Source: Staphylococcus equorum (GTDB taxonomy: Bacteria; Bacillota; Bacilli; Staphylococcales; Staphylococcaceae). Taken from it: 64,000 bases of DNA. Both the position numbers and the translations under genes were made by a program. The DNA lies in contig NZ_LNNB01000018.1 of the NCBI RefSeq assembly GCF_001747895.1, forward strand, positions 1 through 64,000, in the 5' to 3' direction. The notes beneath the pieces were generated by a model that had not been told where the DNA came from, did no database searches, and worked only from the letters and a program-made list of their open reading frames with translations. Below, piece by piece: positions 1-7,315 of the stretch; positions within the stretch are counted from its first letter, which is position 1, and every line of letters begins with the position of its first letter.

Positions 1-1746
1 TAGTGATTCCGATGTGCTTAGTGATTCACTCTCGCTTAATGACTCTGATGTGCTTAACGATTCGCTCTCGCTTAGTGACTCTGATGTACTCAATGATTCA
101 CTTTCACTAATAGACTCTGAATCCTCTTCGTTTTCTATAACAATAGATGTTTCATTTCCGCTATTTGCGAGAAGATCAAGATTTATTAAACCGCTACCCG
201 CAGCTGATGAAAAATTATATTCTTGTCTACCCGGTTGATCAGATTCAGGTAACATACCATTTTCTGTTAATTGGTTTAAATCAATAGTCAAATTATAGGT
301 AACTCTACTAGCAACACCTAAATTCACTAAACTTTCAACAGTCCCATAAACTACACCTGTATTAGGATCAATAGTCAATTCGCTGCCCTCTAAAGTTCCA
401 GTGTTTCTTATTAAACCAAGCAATCCTGGTAAATCATAGTCTAATTCTATAGCATTTATAAAATTAGGATCTGCCATTAAATCACGGAATTGAGGAGACA
501 ATTGGAATGTTGGATACGTATTTCCTAAACCTAAACCAACTAAAGGTCTCCCCTCTAATTGTAGATTTAATATGCCATTATCATGAGTAGCTGTTAACTC
601 CATATTGTCTAAAAGTGTAACATCTGCAAGTGCAGCATAGGTTTGCATGCCTCCTGTAGCTTGATTATTTACATCTGATCTTCGTTGAAGTGTCGCATTA
701 GCTTCTGATAAATCCTCATCTTCTGATTCTGATCCTTCTTCAACTGGTTCGATTATTTCCTTTTCATCTTCAGGTGATATTTCTGAGCCTTCTTGAACCA
801 ATTCTTCTGCATTTTTATCAGTTTCAGTTGGTGTCGTTAGTTCTTCTTTTACTTCTCCTGGTTTTTTCTCGTCCTCAGGCGATGCCTCTGTATCTTCTTG
901 TGTTACTTCTTCTTTGTCTTTTTCGTCCTCAGGTGATGTTTCTGTATCTTCTTGTGTCACTTCTTCTTTGTCTTTATCATCTTTTGCTACTTCTTCTGAA
1001 TCTTTTTCGTCCTCAGGCGATGCTTTTGAGTCTTCTTGTGTAGCTTCTTCTTTATCTTTACCATCTTCTGTTGATAGTTCTGGTTTTTCTTGTGTTACTT
1101 CTTCTGTATCTGTTTCATCTTTAGCTGATGTTTTTGAATCTTCTTGTGTCACTTTTTCTGTGTCTTTTTCATCTTCTGTTGATGTTGCTGGCTCTTCTTG
1201 TGCTACTTCTGATACGTCTTCTTTACTTTCGTTTGATAATTCTGATTTTTCTTGTGAAACTTCTTCCGTACTTTTCACATCTTCTGTTGATGTTGCTGGC
1301 TCTTCTGGTGTTAACTCATCTATGTTTTTATCATCTTCAGGTGATGCTTTCGGTGTTTCTTGTGAAACTTTTTCCGCACTTTTCACATCTTCTGTTGATG
1401 TTGCTGACTCTTCTTGTGTTACTTCTTCTTTACTTTCGTTTGATAATTCTGACTTTTCTTGTGAAACTTCTGGTGTATCCTCAGCTTTCACATCTTCAAT
1501 TTCTTGTTGAGCAGATTCAACCGTACCTTTTTCATCTTCACTTGCTATTTCTGTACCATTTTGTATAGGGCTCCCAATATCGCCTACACTTTTATCTGAT
1601 ACGACGGATTCAAAATTTTCTCCATTATTTTGTCTCTCGTCAGCCGATGCAACGTTCCCACTTGTTGCAAAAATCGTAAGACCAATCAATACGGATCCAA
1701 CGCCAACTCCCAATTTCCTTATAGAAAACCTCTGTCTCTCTCTCAC
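1..1746 (-). CDS. YSIRK-signal, serine-rich-repeat cell-wall surface protein (5' part; C-terminus outside window)
   Basis: Partial surface adhesin, 582 residues visible. The start is a GTG at 1746 behind GAGGGGG. The N-terminus reads FSIRKLGVGVGSVLIG, a YSIRK-type signal with likely cleavage near VASADE, which directs secretion at the septum in staphylococci. Residues ~45-350 form an acidic region of degenerate ~20-residue repeats built on EEVTQED and SPEDEKD. Residues ~360-500 are a less biased, probably folded segment (from TYAALADV to TYNLTIDL), likely the ligand-binding or adhesive domain. After residue ~515 the protein enters SESLS/STSES repeats of the kind that form a stalk in serine-rich adhesins. 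The LPXTG anchor is expected beyond base 1 but is not seen. The ligand is unknown. Plus-strand ORFs in this stretch are shadows of the biased coding sequence. Confidence 0.85.
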   Translation of the reverse strand, partial: MRERQRFSIRKLGVGVGSVLIGLTIFATSGNVASADERQNNGENFESVVSDKSVGDIGSPIQNGTEIASEDEKGTVESAQQEIEDVKAEDTPEVSQEKSELSNESKEEVTQEESATSTEDVKSAEKVSQETPKASPEDDKNIDELTPEEPATSTEDVKSTEEVSQEKSELSNESKEDVSEVAQEEPATSTEDEKDTEKVTQEDSKTSAKDETDTEEVTQEKPELSTEDGKDKEEATQEDSKASPEDEKDSEEVAKDDKDKEEVTQEDTETSPEDEKDKEEVTQEDTEASPEDEKKPGEVKEELTTPTETDKNAEELVQEGSEISPEDEKEIIEPVEEGSESEDEDLSEANATLQRRSDVNNQATGGMQTYAALADVTLLDNMELTATHDNGILNLQLEGRPLVGLGLGNTYPTFQLSPQFRDLMADPNFINAIELDYDLPGLLGLIRNTGTLEGSELTIDPNTGVVYGTVESLVNLGVASRVTYNLTIDLNQLTENGMLPESDQPGRQEYNFSSAAGSGLINLDLLANSGNETSIVIENEEDSESISESESLSTSESLSESESLSTSESLSESESLSTSESL

Positions 1747-2373
1747 TGCACAAATTCCCCCTCTAATATTAGGTATGATTACATATTACATTGTATTCAT
1801 AAGAAATACTATTCCTTTATTAAAAAATTATTTTTGTTTTCGTGTTATTCACGTTTATTTTTATATTTTAATTAGAATTCAACTTAATAAAGATTAATTT
1901 CCAATACTTTTTACGGTTGAAAAATGTGGTATTTGAAAACGTTTTACCCTTAAATTTTATGGTTCTATAATAAAATTAAAAGACAAACCTAGTGCTTTAT
2001 AGCAAAGGGTTTGTCTGGTTTATAGAATGTATATGATTTTTGATAATAAAGTGAACTCCAATAAAAAGACTGAAATTGTTTTATGAAAAATATTAAGATT
2101 GTTCTACAGTGGTATTATCATTAAATATATTTTAATGAAGTAAAATTCATTCTACCTTTATAACTAAATATGCTAATATTCTATATAGTTGATAAAAGTT
2201 AATTTTAAGGGCAATTTAGAAAGTTAATTTTAATATTTTCATAGTCCATTATTGAATTAGGTTTCTCTTGACTCTAAGAACTATAAATTTCTTACCTTTT
2301 GTACTTTTATCTGAATTATAAAAAGAGGGTATAATAAGTCTGATCACTTACTATGCCCCCAAATAACTAAGGT
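1747..2373. other. Intergenic region, about 630 bases, no gene seen
   Basis: Very AT-rich. It must hold the surface-protein promoter, which I cannot place. The only clear structure is the hairpin at 1983-2014, listed separately. No reading frame has a convincing ribosome site. Confidence 0.6.
1978..2016 (-). terminator. Hairpin, possible terminator of the peptide/ABC operon
   Basis: ACAAACC at 1983 pairs with GGTTTGT ending at 2014, with an inner TGC/GCA pairing. Read on the minus strand it is followed by a T-rich run, so it could end the minus-strand operon that stops at 2374. The distance (about 360 bases) is large, and the arm resembles the GGGTTTGTCT end of IS1182-type elements, so it may instead be an IS scar. 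Confidence 0.4.
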
Positions 2374-2673
2374 TTATCTACTGCACTTAGCATAAATGTA
2401 GCCTTTTCTGGCTGCTTTCCACATTCCAGTGAAGCTACCATGACCATTGACTACACACCATACCATTAAACCTAAAAATACAGTTGCTCCTAAAGCTAAA
2501 ATTATCCCAATTAAAACTAAATACCAAGCGTTAAATTGGAATTCACGATTTTGAATACTTTTAACAACCTGTTCTTTATAATCTTTAGTTTTTTCTACAA
2601 TGTAACTTCTAGCTATCTTAAACATCGTTAATAGAGAAATAATAAAATAATTTACTTTTGCTACTTCCATCAT
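2374..2673 (-). CDS. 99-aa two-cysteine membrane peptide, candidate bacteriocin/toxic peptide precursor
   Basis: Not recognised as a named family. It has a very strong ribosome site (AAAGGAGGTGAGAG, then ATGATG) and begins 3 bases after the preceding gene, as the last gene of a five-gene operon. Residues 1-45 are amphipathic and charged. Residues ~49-75 are a long hydrophobic helix. The tail ends in a 24-residue loop between Cys73 and Cys97 rich in Gly, Lys and aromatics (GHGSFTGMWKAARKGYIYAK). A hydrophobic segment plus two cysteines near the C-terminus, encoded with an ABC exporter, a peptidase-like protein and a divergent CxxC thiol protein, fits a peptide cut from a longer precursor and closed by a disulfide, in the manner of SDP/SKF-type or class II bacteriocins. 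That role is inference. It could also be an immunity protein or a structural membrane protein. Confidence 0.6.
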   Translation of the reverse strand: MMEVAKVNYFIISLLTMFKIARSYIVEKTKDYKEQVVKSIQNREFQFNAWYLVLIGIILALGATVFLGLMVWCVVNGHGSFTGMWKAARKGYIYAKCSR

Positions 2674-2676
2674 CTC

Positions 2677-3189
2677 TCACCTCCTTTCATTACTGCTTAA
2701 TAATGCTTTTATGATCATCAATCCATCTCCAAATGGTGGAATAGCATTTATAATATGTATCATAAAAAGAAAGCCGACAATTCGTAACGGAAAATAATTC
2801 ATGATGTAAGAAATAACAAAGAATACAATGCCTATTGAGAATAATATTATTAAGGGAAGTAACGCTATTTTTAATAAAGTTTTTCTACTGATTTGTGGAA
2901 TTTTAGGAAGCAATGAAATTTTTAATAAAGAAAATTCAATTTTCATTTCACAATTTGAATACTCTTTTTTCATAAATAAAATATACATATATTCGTGTAA
3001 TATAAATGGAGTAATTAAACCTAAATACAGAACAAGTGAAAAATCCAGGGTAAACATTATTAATTCTTTCTTTAACAATATTATAAAAGGTATCAACGTT
3101 AGACATGGTAAGCAAAAAATCAAATAGTACTTTTTAAAAAATATCCGACTAAAACTATATAATGTGATGTTTTTTATTTTTCCAACCAT
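2677..3189 (-). CDS. Degenerate M50/DUF3267-like membrane peptidase homologue
   Basis: 170-residue membrane protein with about four hydrophobic segments. I chose the ATG at 3189 (MVGKIKN) behind AGAGAG; an in-frame TTG eight codons earlier is less likely. Two short motifs recall site-2 (M50) or DUF3267 proteases: LHEYMY where the family has HExxH, and NAIPPFGDG where it has the C-terminal N-P-x-D-G motif. The second zinc histidine is Tyr, so it may lack activity and serve as an immunity or maturation partner. It lies 3 bases before the 99-aa peptide gene and overlaps the preceding small membrane-protein gene. M50-like proteins occur with ABC transporters in peptide-toxin loci such as yydFGHIJ of Bacillus (established knowledge). 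The assignment to that family rests only on motifs. Confidence 0.6.
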   Translation of the reverse strand: MVGKIKNITLYSFSRIFFKKYYLIFCLPCLTLIPFIILLKKELIMFTLDFSLVLYLGLITPFILHEYMYILFMKKEYSNCEMKIEFSLLKISLLPKIPQISRKTLLKIALLPLIILFSIGIVFFVISYIMNYFPLRIVGFLFMIHIINAIPPFGDGLMIIKALLSSNERR

Positions 3190-3472
3190 TCTTACTCTCT
3201 CTTTTTTTATCAAATAGTGTAAATAAGATAAATGAAATAATTACTAAAATAATAAAAGTAATTATAATTGGAACTATATTTTCAACACCAAGTTTCAACG
3301 TGGTTTCTCTTACATTATTTTCTTTTGCCTCAAAAAATATGCTATTAAAATATGTTGTCTTTCTCCCTTCTCTCATAGAAAATATCATAATAAAAAATGA
3401 AATAACCAATAAAGTTAACGTTGCAATAAAAGATATGAATATACTATTAATTAAATGCAGAATTTTTTTCAT
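3155..3472 (-). CDS. Small two-helix membrane protein of the peptide/ABC operon
   Basis: 105 residues. N-terminal hydrophobic helix (residues ~8-30), a polar extracytoplasmic loop of ~40 residues, then a second helix (~72-90) and a basic tail. Start ATG at 3472 behind AGAGG; the start overlaps the 3' end of the permease gene by 26 bases, and its own 3' end overlaps the start of the next gene, so translation is probably coupled. This layout (two helices with one exposed loop) is common for immunity or accessory subunits of peptide ABC exporters, but there is no specific motif. Function unknown. Confidence 0.65.
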   Translation of the reverse strand: MKKILHLINSIFISFIATLTLLVISFFIMIFSMREGRKTTYFNSIFFEAKENNVRETTLKLGVENIVPIIITFIILVIISFILFTLFDKKRESKNGWKNKKHHII

Positions 3473-4892
3473 ATTTAAACCTCTTTTCTAATATTTTTAA
3501 TCCGTAAACACTGAAAATAATAGCGAATATTATTAATAAGGCGTAAATTAACACGTTCGTAATAAAACCTAAATTTAATAATTCTGTAGCGGTAACTATG
3601 AAAACAATTGGCACTGAAATAATTATTATACTTGTTAAAACTGTAAATGGATTATCTTTATAAGGTGGCAGTAAAATCCCTAACATGAGCAATAAAATAG
3701 GACTTATTGTAATAGAGGCAAGTGTTGTAAAAAATAATGTATCCAATCCGTTATTTAAACAGATATAAGTTATTATCAACGGAATCCCACTGATATAAAC
3801 AATAATAATTTGGGAAATCAACATTAATAAGTAATCATTAATAGCTGAGTATTTAAAATTATAAGAAATGTATCTTATTTCTAAGGTTTGTACGAAGTAA
3901 TAAATAGCATTAAAACAAATAATCAACAACGTATATAATATGTATTTTTCTAAATTAATTGAAATTAAAAGTAATGAAAAAACATACGCACTTACTATAT
4001 TGGTCAACATATTTATGTGTCTAAATGAAGAAGCAATATACACATATAAATGATTTGTATTTTTAGGTATATCAAGTAATTTTAAATATTTAGATGGTGT
4101 AGAATGCACTTCACCAACGATTTTTATAATACTTGATACTAGTATCATTGAAACAACGATAACAATAACTGAAGTAAATATAAATCCAAATTTTTCTAAG
4201 CTACTATTTAATAGTAAGACTAAACTTTTAGTTTTACTTTCATGGTTTAAAAAATCCTGAGCAATACTACTAACTACTGTATAAGTATGTTTATATAAAT
4301 ATATAAATATACTTATTAGCATAACGGTGTTTAATAATGTGTACACTTTAGTTATTCGCGTTACAGTACATATATATATAAGTATTTTACTTAATAACTG
4401 TAATATTAAAAACACTAAAATATTCACATAAAATATATTAGTTATTAACTCTTCTATATAATTCAAGTAACCGTTTAACAAAATAGAGATAATAAACGCC
4501 ATTGATATTGTACTTACCAAAATTAAACTAAATAATAATTCAAATATAAAAATTGAAAGTGTAATTGTATGTTTAGTAATTGGAAAGTTCTCGGTGATTT
4601 TAAAAAAAGAATCACTTTTGGAAAATACAATTTTTACAATTAAAACGGTTATAACCGTCCATAAAGACACAGTTAACGAGTACGATTTAATGATAAAACT
4701 GATAATATCTACTTCACTTTTAATATCAGACATAAATATATAAATAGAAAAAAGTAAAATTAAAAATAGAATAACAGCAAGTCCTAGAATACCTGCTCTT
4801 ACTAATTTAGATTTCATTATTCCAAAATTAAACACTTTTCTTATAAAAACCAAAGTATATAATTTATTTAATTCGTATATATCTTTAACCAT
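3447..4892 (-). CDS. ABC transporter permease-like membrane protein, ~12 helices
   Basis: 481 residues from the ATG at 4892, chosen because AAGGAG lies 7 bases upstream; a longer frame starting at 4931 has no such site. The protein is almost entirely transmembrane helices with a cytoplasmic N-terminal tail and no recognisable enzymatic motif, as expected for the membrane subunit of a peptide exporter or immunity ABC system. The start codon overlaps the stop of the ATPase gene by 8 bases (ATGGTTAA), so the two are translationally coupled. The substrate is presumably the product of the 99-aa gene downstream, by inference from the operon. Confidence 0.75.
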   Translation of the reverse strand: MVKDIYELNKLYTLVFIRKVFNFGIMKSKLVRAGILGLAVILFLILLFSIYIFMSDIKSEVDIISFIIKSYSLTVSLWTVITVLIVKIVFSKSDSFFKITENFPITKHTITLSIFIFELLFSLILVSTISMAFIISILLNGYLNYIEELITNIFYVNILVFLILQLLSKILIYICTVTRITKVYTLLNTVMLISIFIYLYKHTYTVVSSIAQDFLNHESKTKSLVLLLNSSLEKFGFIFTSVIVIVVSMILVSSIIKIVGEVHSTPSKYLKLLDIPKNTNHLYVYIASSFRHINMLTNIVSAYVFSLLLISINLEKYILYTLLIICFNAIYYFVQTLEIRYISYNFKYSAINDYLLMLISQIIIVYISGIPLIITYICLNNGLDTLFFTTLASITISPILLLMLGILLPPYKDNPFTVLTSIIIISVPIVFIVTATELLNLGFITNVLIYALLIIFAIIFSVYGLKILEKRFKYEKNSAFN

Positions 4893-5607
4893 ATCTTGAC
4901 TCCTTTTCCTTATGGTTAGTCGATAAAACATCTTTAAATGTATCCGTCAAACTAATTGGAATATTTTGCATGTAATTACTTTTAGCAATAACGCCATCCT
5001 TTATAATGATGAATTTGTTACAGATATCTTCTAATAAAGATAAATCGTGACTACACATAATAATGATAGTATTTTCATTAGATAAGTTACTTAGCATTTC
5101 TTTTGTAATAAATACAGATTCAATGTCCATACCATTTAAGGTTTCATCAATTATTAATAGTTTTGGCTTAATAAGTACAGCTAAAATAATTTGAAGTTTC
5201 TTTTTCATCCCTGTTGAATAATCATCAATGACGTTATCTAAATCATTAACAAAAGATAATTTTCGAGCTAACATTTTAAGTTTTTCATTATCTAATCTTT
5301 TTTTATAAAATTTATGTAGAAATTCTAAATATTCTCTGCCTGACAAAAAACCAGGAAGAATATCATCACTTGGTAAATAAAGTGTATTTATTTTGAAATA
5401 TTCTTTAATATTCCTCACACCATCTAAGGTCACTTTTCCTTTTTTTAATGAAAGTGTTCCATTAATTAATTTAACTAATGTCGTTTTTCCAGATCCATTT
5501 GCCCCAATTAGTGCTATAAAATCTCCGTACTTAATGTCATAAGAAATTTTTTTCAAAATAGCCTTCTTATCATCATAGCTAAATTGTATATTATGTAAAT
5601 GTAGCAT
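4885..5607 (-). CDS. ABC transporter ATP-binding protein
   Basis: 240 residues from the ATG at 5607 (MLHLHNIQFSY), preceded by GGAGGG; a frame seven codons longer lacks a ribosome site. Walker A is GANGSGKTT (~residues 33-41). The signature motif is YSTGMKKKLQ instead of LSGGQ, a variant common in small ABC-2-type ATPases. Walker B is LLIIDETLNGMD, and the switch histidine lies in CSHD. It is the first gene of the minus-strand operon and powers the adjacent permease. The module type (ABC-2-like export or drug/bacteriocin immunity) is known for such short ATPases; the cargo is inferred. Confidence 0.9.
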   Translation of the reverse strand: MLHLHNIQFSYDDKKAILKKISYDIKYGDFIALIGANGSGKTTLVKLINGTLSLKKGKVTLDGVRNIKEYFKINTLYLPSDDILPGFLSGREYLEFLHKFYKKRLDNEKLKMLARKLSFVNDLDNVIDDYSTGMKKKLQIILAVLIKPKLLIIDETLNGMDIESVFITKEMLSNLSNENTIIIMCSHDLSLLEDICNKFIIIKDGVIAKSNYMQNIPISLTDTFKDVLSTNHKEKESRYG

Positions 5608-5778
5608 TGGTATCCCTCCAAAACACAACCATATTTTAATTTTAACTATTCTTCATTTTATTATATAATAAAATAAAGTTGCGTTCAATAAATTTTTATA
5701 TAATAGTCATATAGATACCACCTTTAGCTTAAATGTAAGTTTTAATAAAAAATCACTCAAATATAGGGAGGTAGCACA

Positions 5779-6438
5779 ATGAAAAATATCTTATTATTTA
5801 TTTCTGTTTTTACTATTATATTATTTTTGTTATTAATCCTAAGACGAGAATTTTTTGGTGAAAATGAAGACATTAAAATGTGGGAGAATCTAGTTAAAGA
5901 TACAGAGTATGTTCCTAAAGTTAATAAAAATAAAAAGAGTAATATCTTAATAGTATTTGAGGATTACAACTGTCCTGATTGTAAACGATTTAATAATGAG
6001 ATTTTAAACAGTTCTAACTTACTTGAAAAACATAATATTGAAGTCAGAAATATAGAAATGAGCTTTTTAGGTGAGCATTCTTTAAAGTCCTCTGTTGCTG
6101 CATATGCGGTAAATCATTTTGCTCCAGGAAAATACGAAACTTTTCATAATGAGTTATTAAATAAAAAAACAACTAAAAACTCCGATATTGACGTTTTTTT
6201 AAATAGAAAATTTGATACTCTTGATATACAAAATGAATTAAAAATTCAAATAAAAAAAGGTTACAAAAATAAAAAGAGTGAATTTTGGGATAATGCTGAA
6301 AAAGATAAATATATCAGTGATAAGTACAATATCAAATATTCACCGACAGTTTATTTTAATGGGAAAGAGATAAAAAATTTAGAAAATAAAGTTGATTTTG
6401 AAAAAGAAATAAGCCCGCTAATTCATAAAGAAAAATAG
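5779..6438 (+). CDS. Membrane-anchored DsbA/thioredoxin-like thiol protein
   Basis: 219 residues. A single N-terminal helix (residues ~4-22) anchors the protein, with the rest outside the membrane. A thioredoxin-type domain follows, with the active site CPDC after FEDYN (~residue 68) and a cis-proline loop in KYSPTVYFNG. This matches the Thioredoxin_4/DsbA-like family (BdbA/BdbD type), which introduces or reshuffles disulfides in exported proteins. Good ribosome site GGGAGGT. It is transcribed divergently from the ABC/peptide operon, and because the 99-aa peptide has two C-terminal cysteines it may oxidise that product, as BdbB does for sublancin in Bacillus. The link is inference; it could also be a general housekeeping oxidoreductase. 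Confidence 0.85.
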   Translation: MKNILLFISVFTIILFLLLILRREFFGENEDIKMWENLVKDTEYVPKVNKNKKSNILIVFEDYNCPDCKRFNNEILNSSNLLEKHNIEVRNIEMSFLGEHSLKSSVAAYAVNHFAPGKYETFHNELLNKKTTKNSDIDVFLNRKFDTLDIQNELKIQIKKGYKNKKSEFWDNAEKDKYISDKYNIKYSPTVYFNGKEIKNLENKVDFEKEISPLIHKEK

Positions 6439-6548
6439 TCTACTCACATTAATAAGACGTTTTTTGAATAAATTATAAAAATGAATATGTTTAAGTTTAT
6501 TGATATGTGGAATCACAGTAATATAACATTTTAAGGAGGCGTTTATTT

Positions 6549-6692
6549 ATGAGTAAGTTTGACGAGTATAAAGATCAAGCAACAGATAAAGCTAAAGATA
6601 AGGCCAACGAAATTAAAAATGACGACGAGAAAAAAGAAGAAGTAAAAGACCAAGCAACAGATAAAGCTAAAGACTTAAAAGATAAATTTTAA
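6549..6692 (+). CDS. Small CsbD-like hydrophilic stress protein
   Basis: 47 residues, start at 6549 behind AAGGAGGCG. It is almost wholly Lys, Asp, Glu and Ala, with DQATDKAKD occurring twice (residues ~9-17 and ~34-42), an amphipathic helix repeat. Small CsbD-like proteins of this composition are usually general-stress (SigB) proteins in staphylococci. A weak SigB-like GTTT...GTGGAAT pair lies upstream (about 6490-6514) but is not convincing. A strong terminator follows directly, so this is a single-gene transcript. The molecular function of the family is unknown. Confidence 0.8.
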   Translation: MSKFDEYKDQATDKAKDKANEIKNDDEKKEEVKDQATDKAKDLKDKF

Positions 6693-6706
6693 TTTTTGAT
6701 AAACAC

Positions 6707-6745
6707 AAAAAGACACTTCCGCTATTAAGTGGAAGTGTCTTTTTT
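6707..6745 (+). terminator. Rho-independent terminator of the small stress gene
   Basis: AAAAAGACACTTCC pairs with GGAAGTGTCTTTTT across a 10-base loop, followed by T residues. The stem is symmetric, so it may also stop the minus-strand tautomerase operon. Confidence 0.9.
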
Positions 6746-6797
6746 ATGCTTTATATAAGTGTTGTCACCTAACGAAATAATATGTCCTTTAGTTAGA

Positions 6798-7187
6798 TTA
6801 TAAATCACCTGTTAAAAATTGTGCTTCACCGTTAAAGAAACTCCAGTTTTCATCGGTATTTTCTACTAAACTAATCATAATATCTTCTTTACGAATGCCT
6901 ACTTTTTCATGTAACGTATTCACTAAATTTTTGTAGAATGTCGTTTTTTGTTCTTTTGTTCTCGGTCTTGAAACGATAGTAAATACAATCACGTCATCCG
7001 TTCTTTCAATGCCTAAACCTGTATCTAATATTTCCATTTCATAGTCTTCATGTTGATTCACAATTAAATATTTATCACCTTTTGGTGCTTGAAATGCATC
7101 TAACATCACGTTATATGTGATATCTAAAATACTTTTAATTTCCTCTTTTTCTCTACCTTTGATCATGTCTAATTTAATTAATGGCAT
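6798..7187 (-). CDS. Tautomerase superfamily protein (MSAD/4-OT like)
   Basis: 129 residues, MPLIKLDMIKGR at the N-terminus. After Met removal Pro2 would be the catalytic base of the tautomerase fold, which uses an N-terminal proline. Length fits the malonate-semialdehyde-decarboxylase-like fused-dimer group (~130 residues) rather than the 62-residue 4-OT monomers. Arg in VSRPRTKEQK and the C-terminal half (SLVENTDENWSFFNGEAQF) resemble that group. Ribosome site AAGGAG. It is the last gene of a minus-strand operon after a flavin monooxygenase, a sodium symporter and its small accessory protein, which suggests it processes a product of imported-substrate breakdown. The substrate is unknown. 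Confidence 0.85.
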   Translation of the reverse strand: MPLIKLDMIKGREKEEIKSILDITYNVMLDAFQAPKGDKYLIVNQHEDYEMEILDTGLGIERTDDVIVFTIVSRPRTKEQKTTFYKNLVNTLHEKVGIRKEDIMISLVENTDENWSFFNGEAQFLTGDL

Positions 7188-7210
7188 GTAAATTCTCCTT
7201 TTAAAATTAA

Positions 7211-7315
7211 TTATTTATCTTTATTTGAATATCCGACTTTTAACGAAATAAATACTACAACAAACATTCCTAGAAAACCATATAACCATATCGATAACAT
7301 CTCATTAACAAACAT
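7211..7315 (-). CDS. Symporter small accessory membrane protein
   Basis: 34 residues, too short for a standard ORF list. The ATG at 7315 overlaps the stop codon of the symporter gene (TAATG), so translation is coupled. One hydrophobic helix (WLYGFLGMFVVVFISL) is followed by a basic tail. Single-helix accessory peptides encoded directly after SSS-family symporters are known in Firmicutes. The assignment comes from position and topology. Confidence 0.75.
   Translation of the reverse strand: MFVNEMLSIWLYGFLGMFVVVFISLKVGYSNKDK

Noticed and set aside
914-1510. 198-residue serine-rich plus-strand frame
   Set aside because: Mirror of the repetitive minus-strand surface protein; no ribosome site, biased composition.
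6490-6514. SigB promoter before the small stress gene
   Set aside because: The -10 part (GTGGAAT) deviates from GGGTAT, so it is mentioned only as a possibility.
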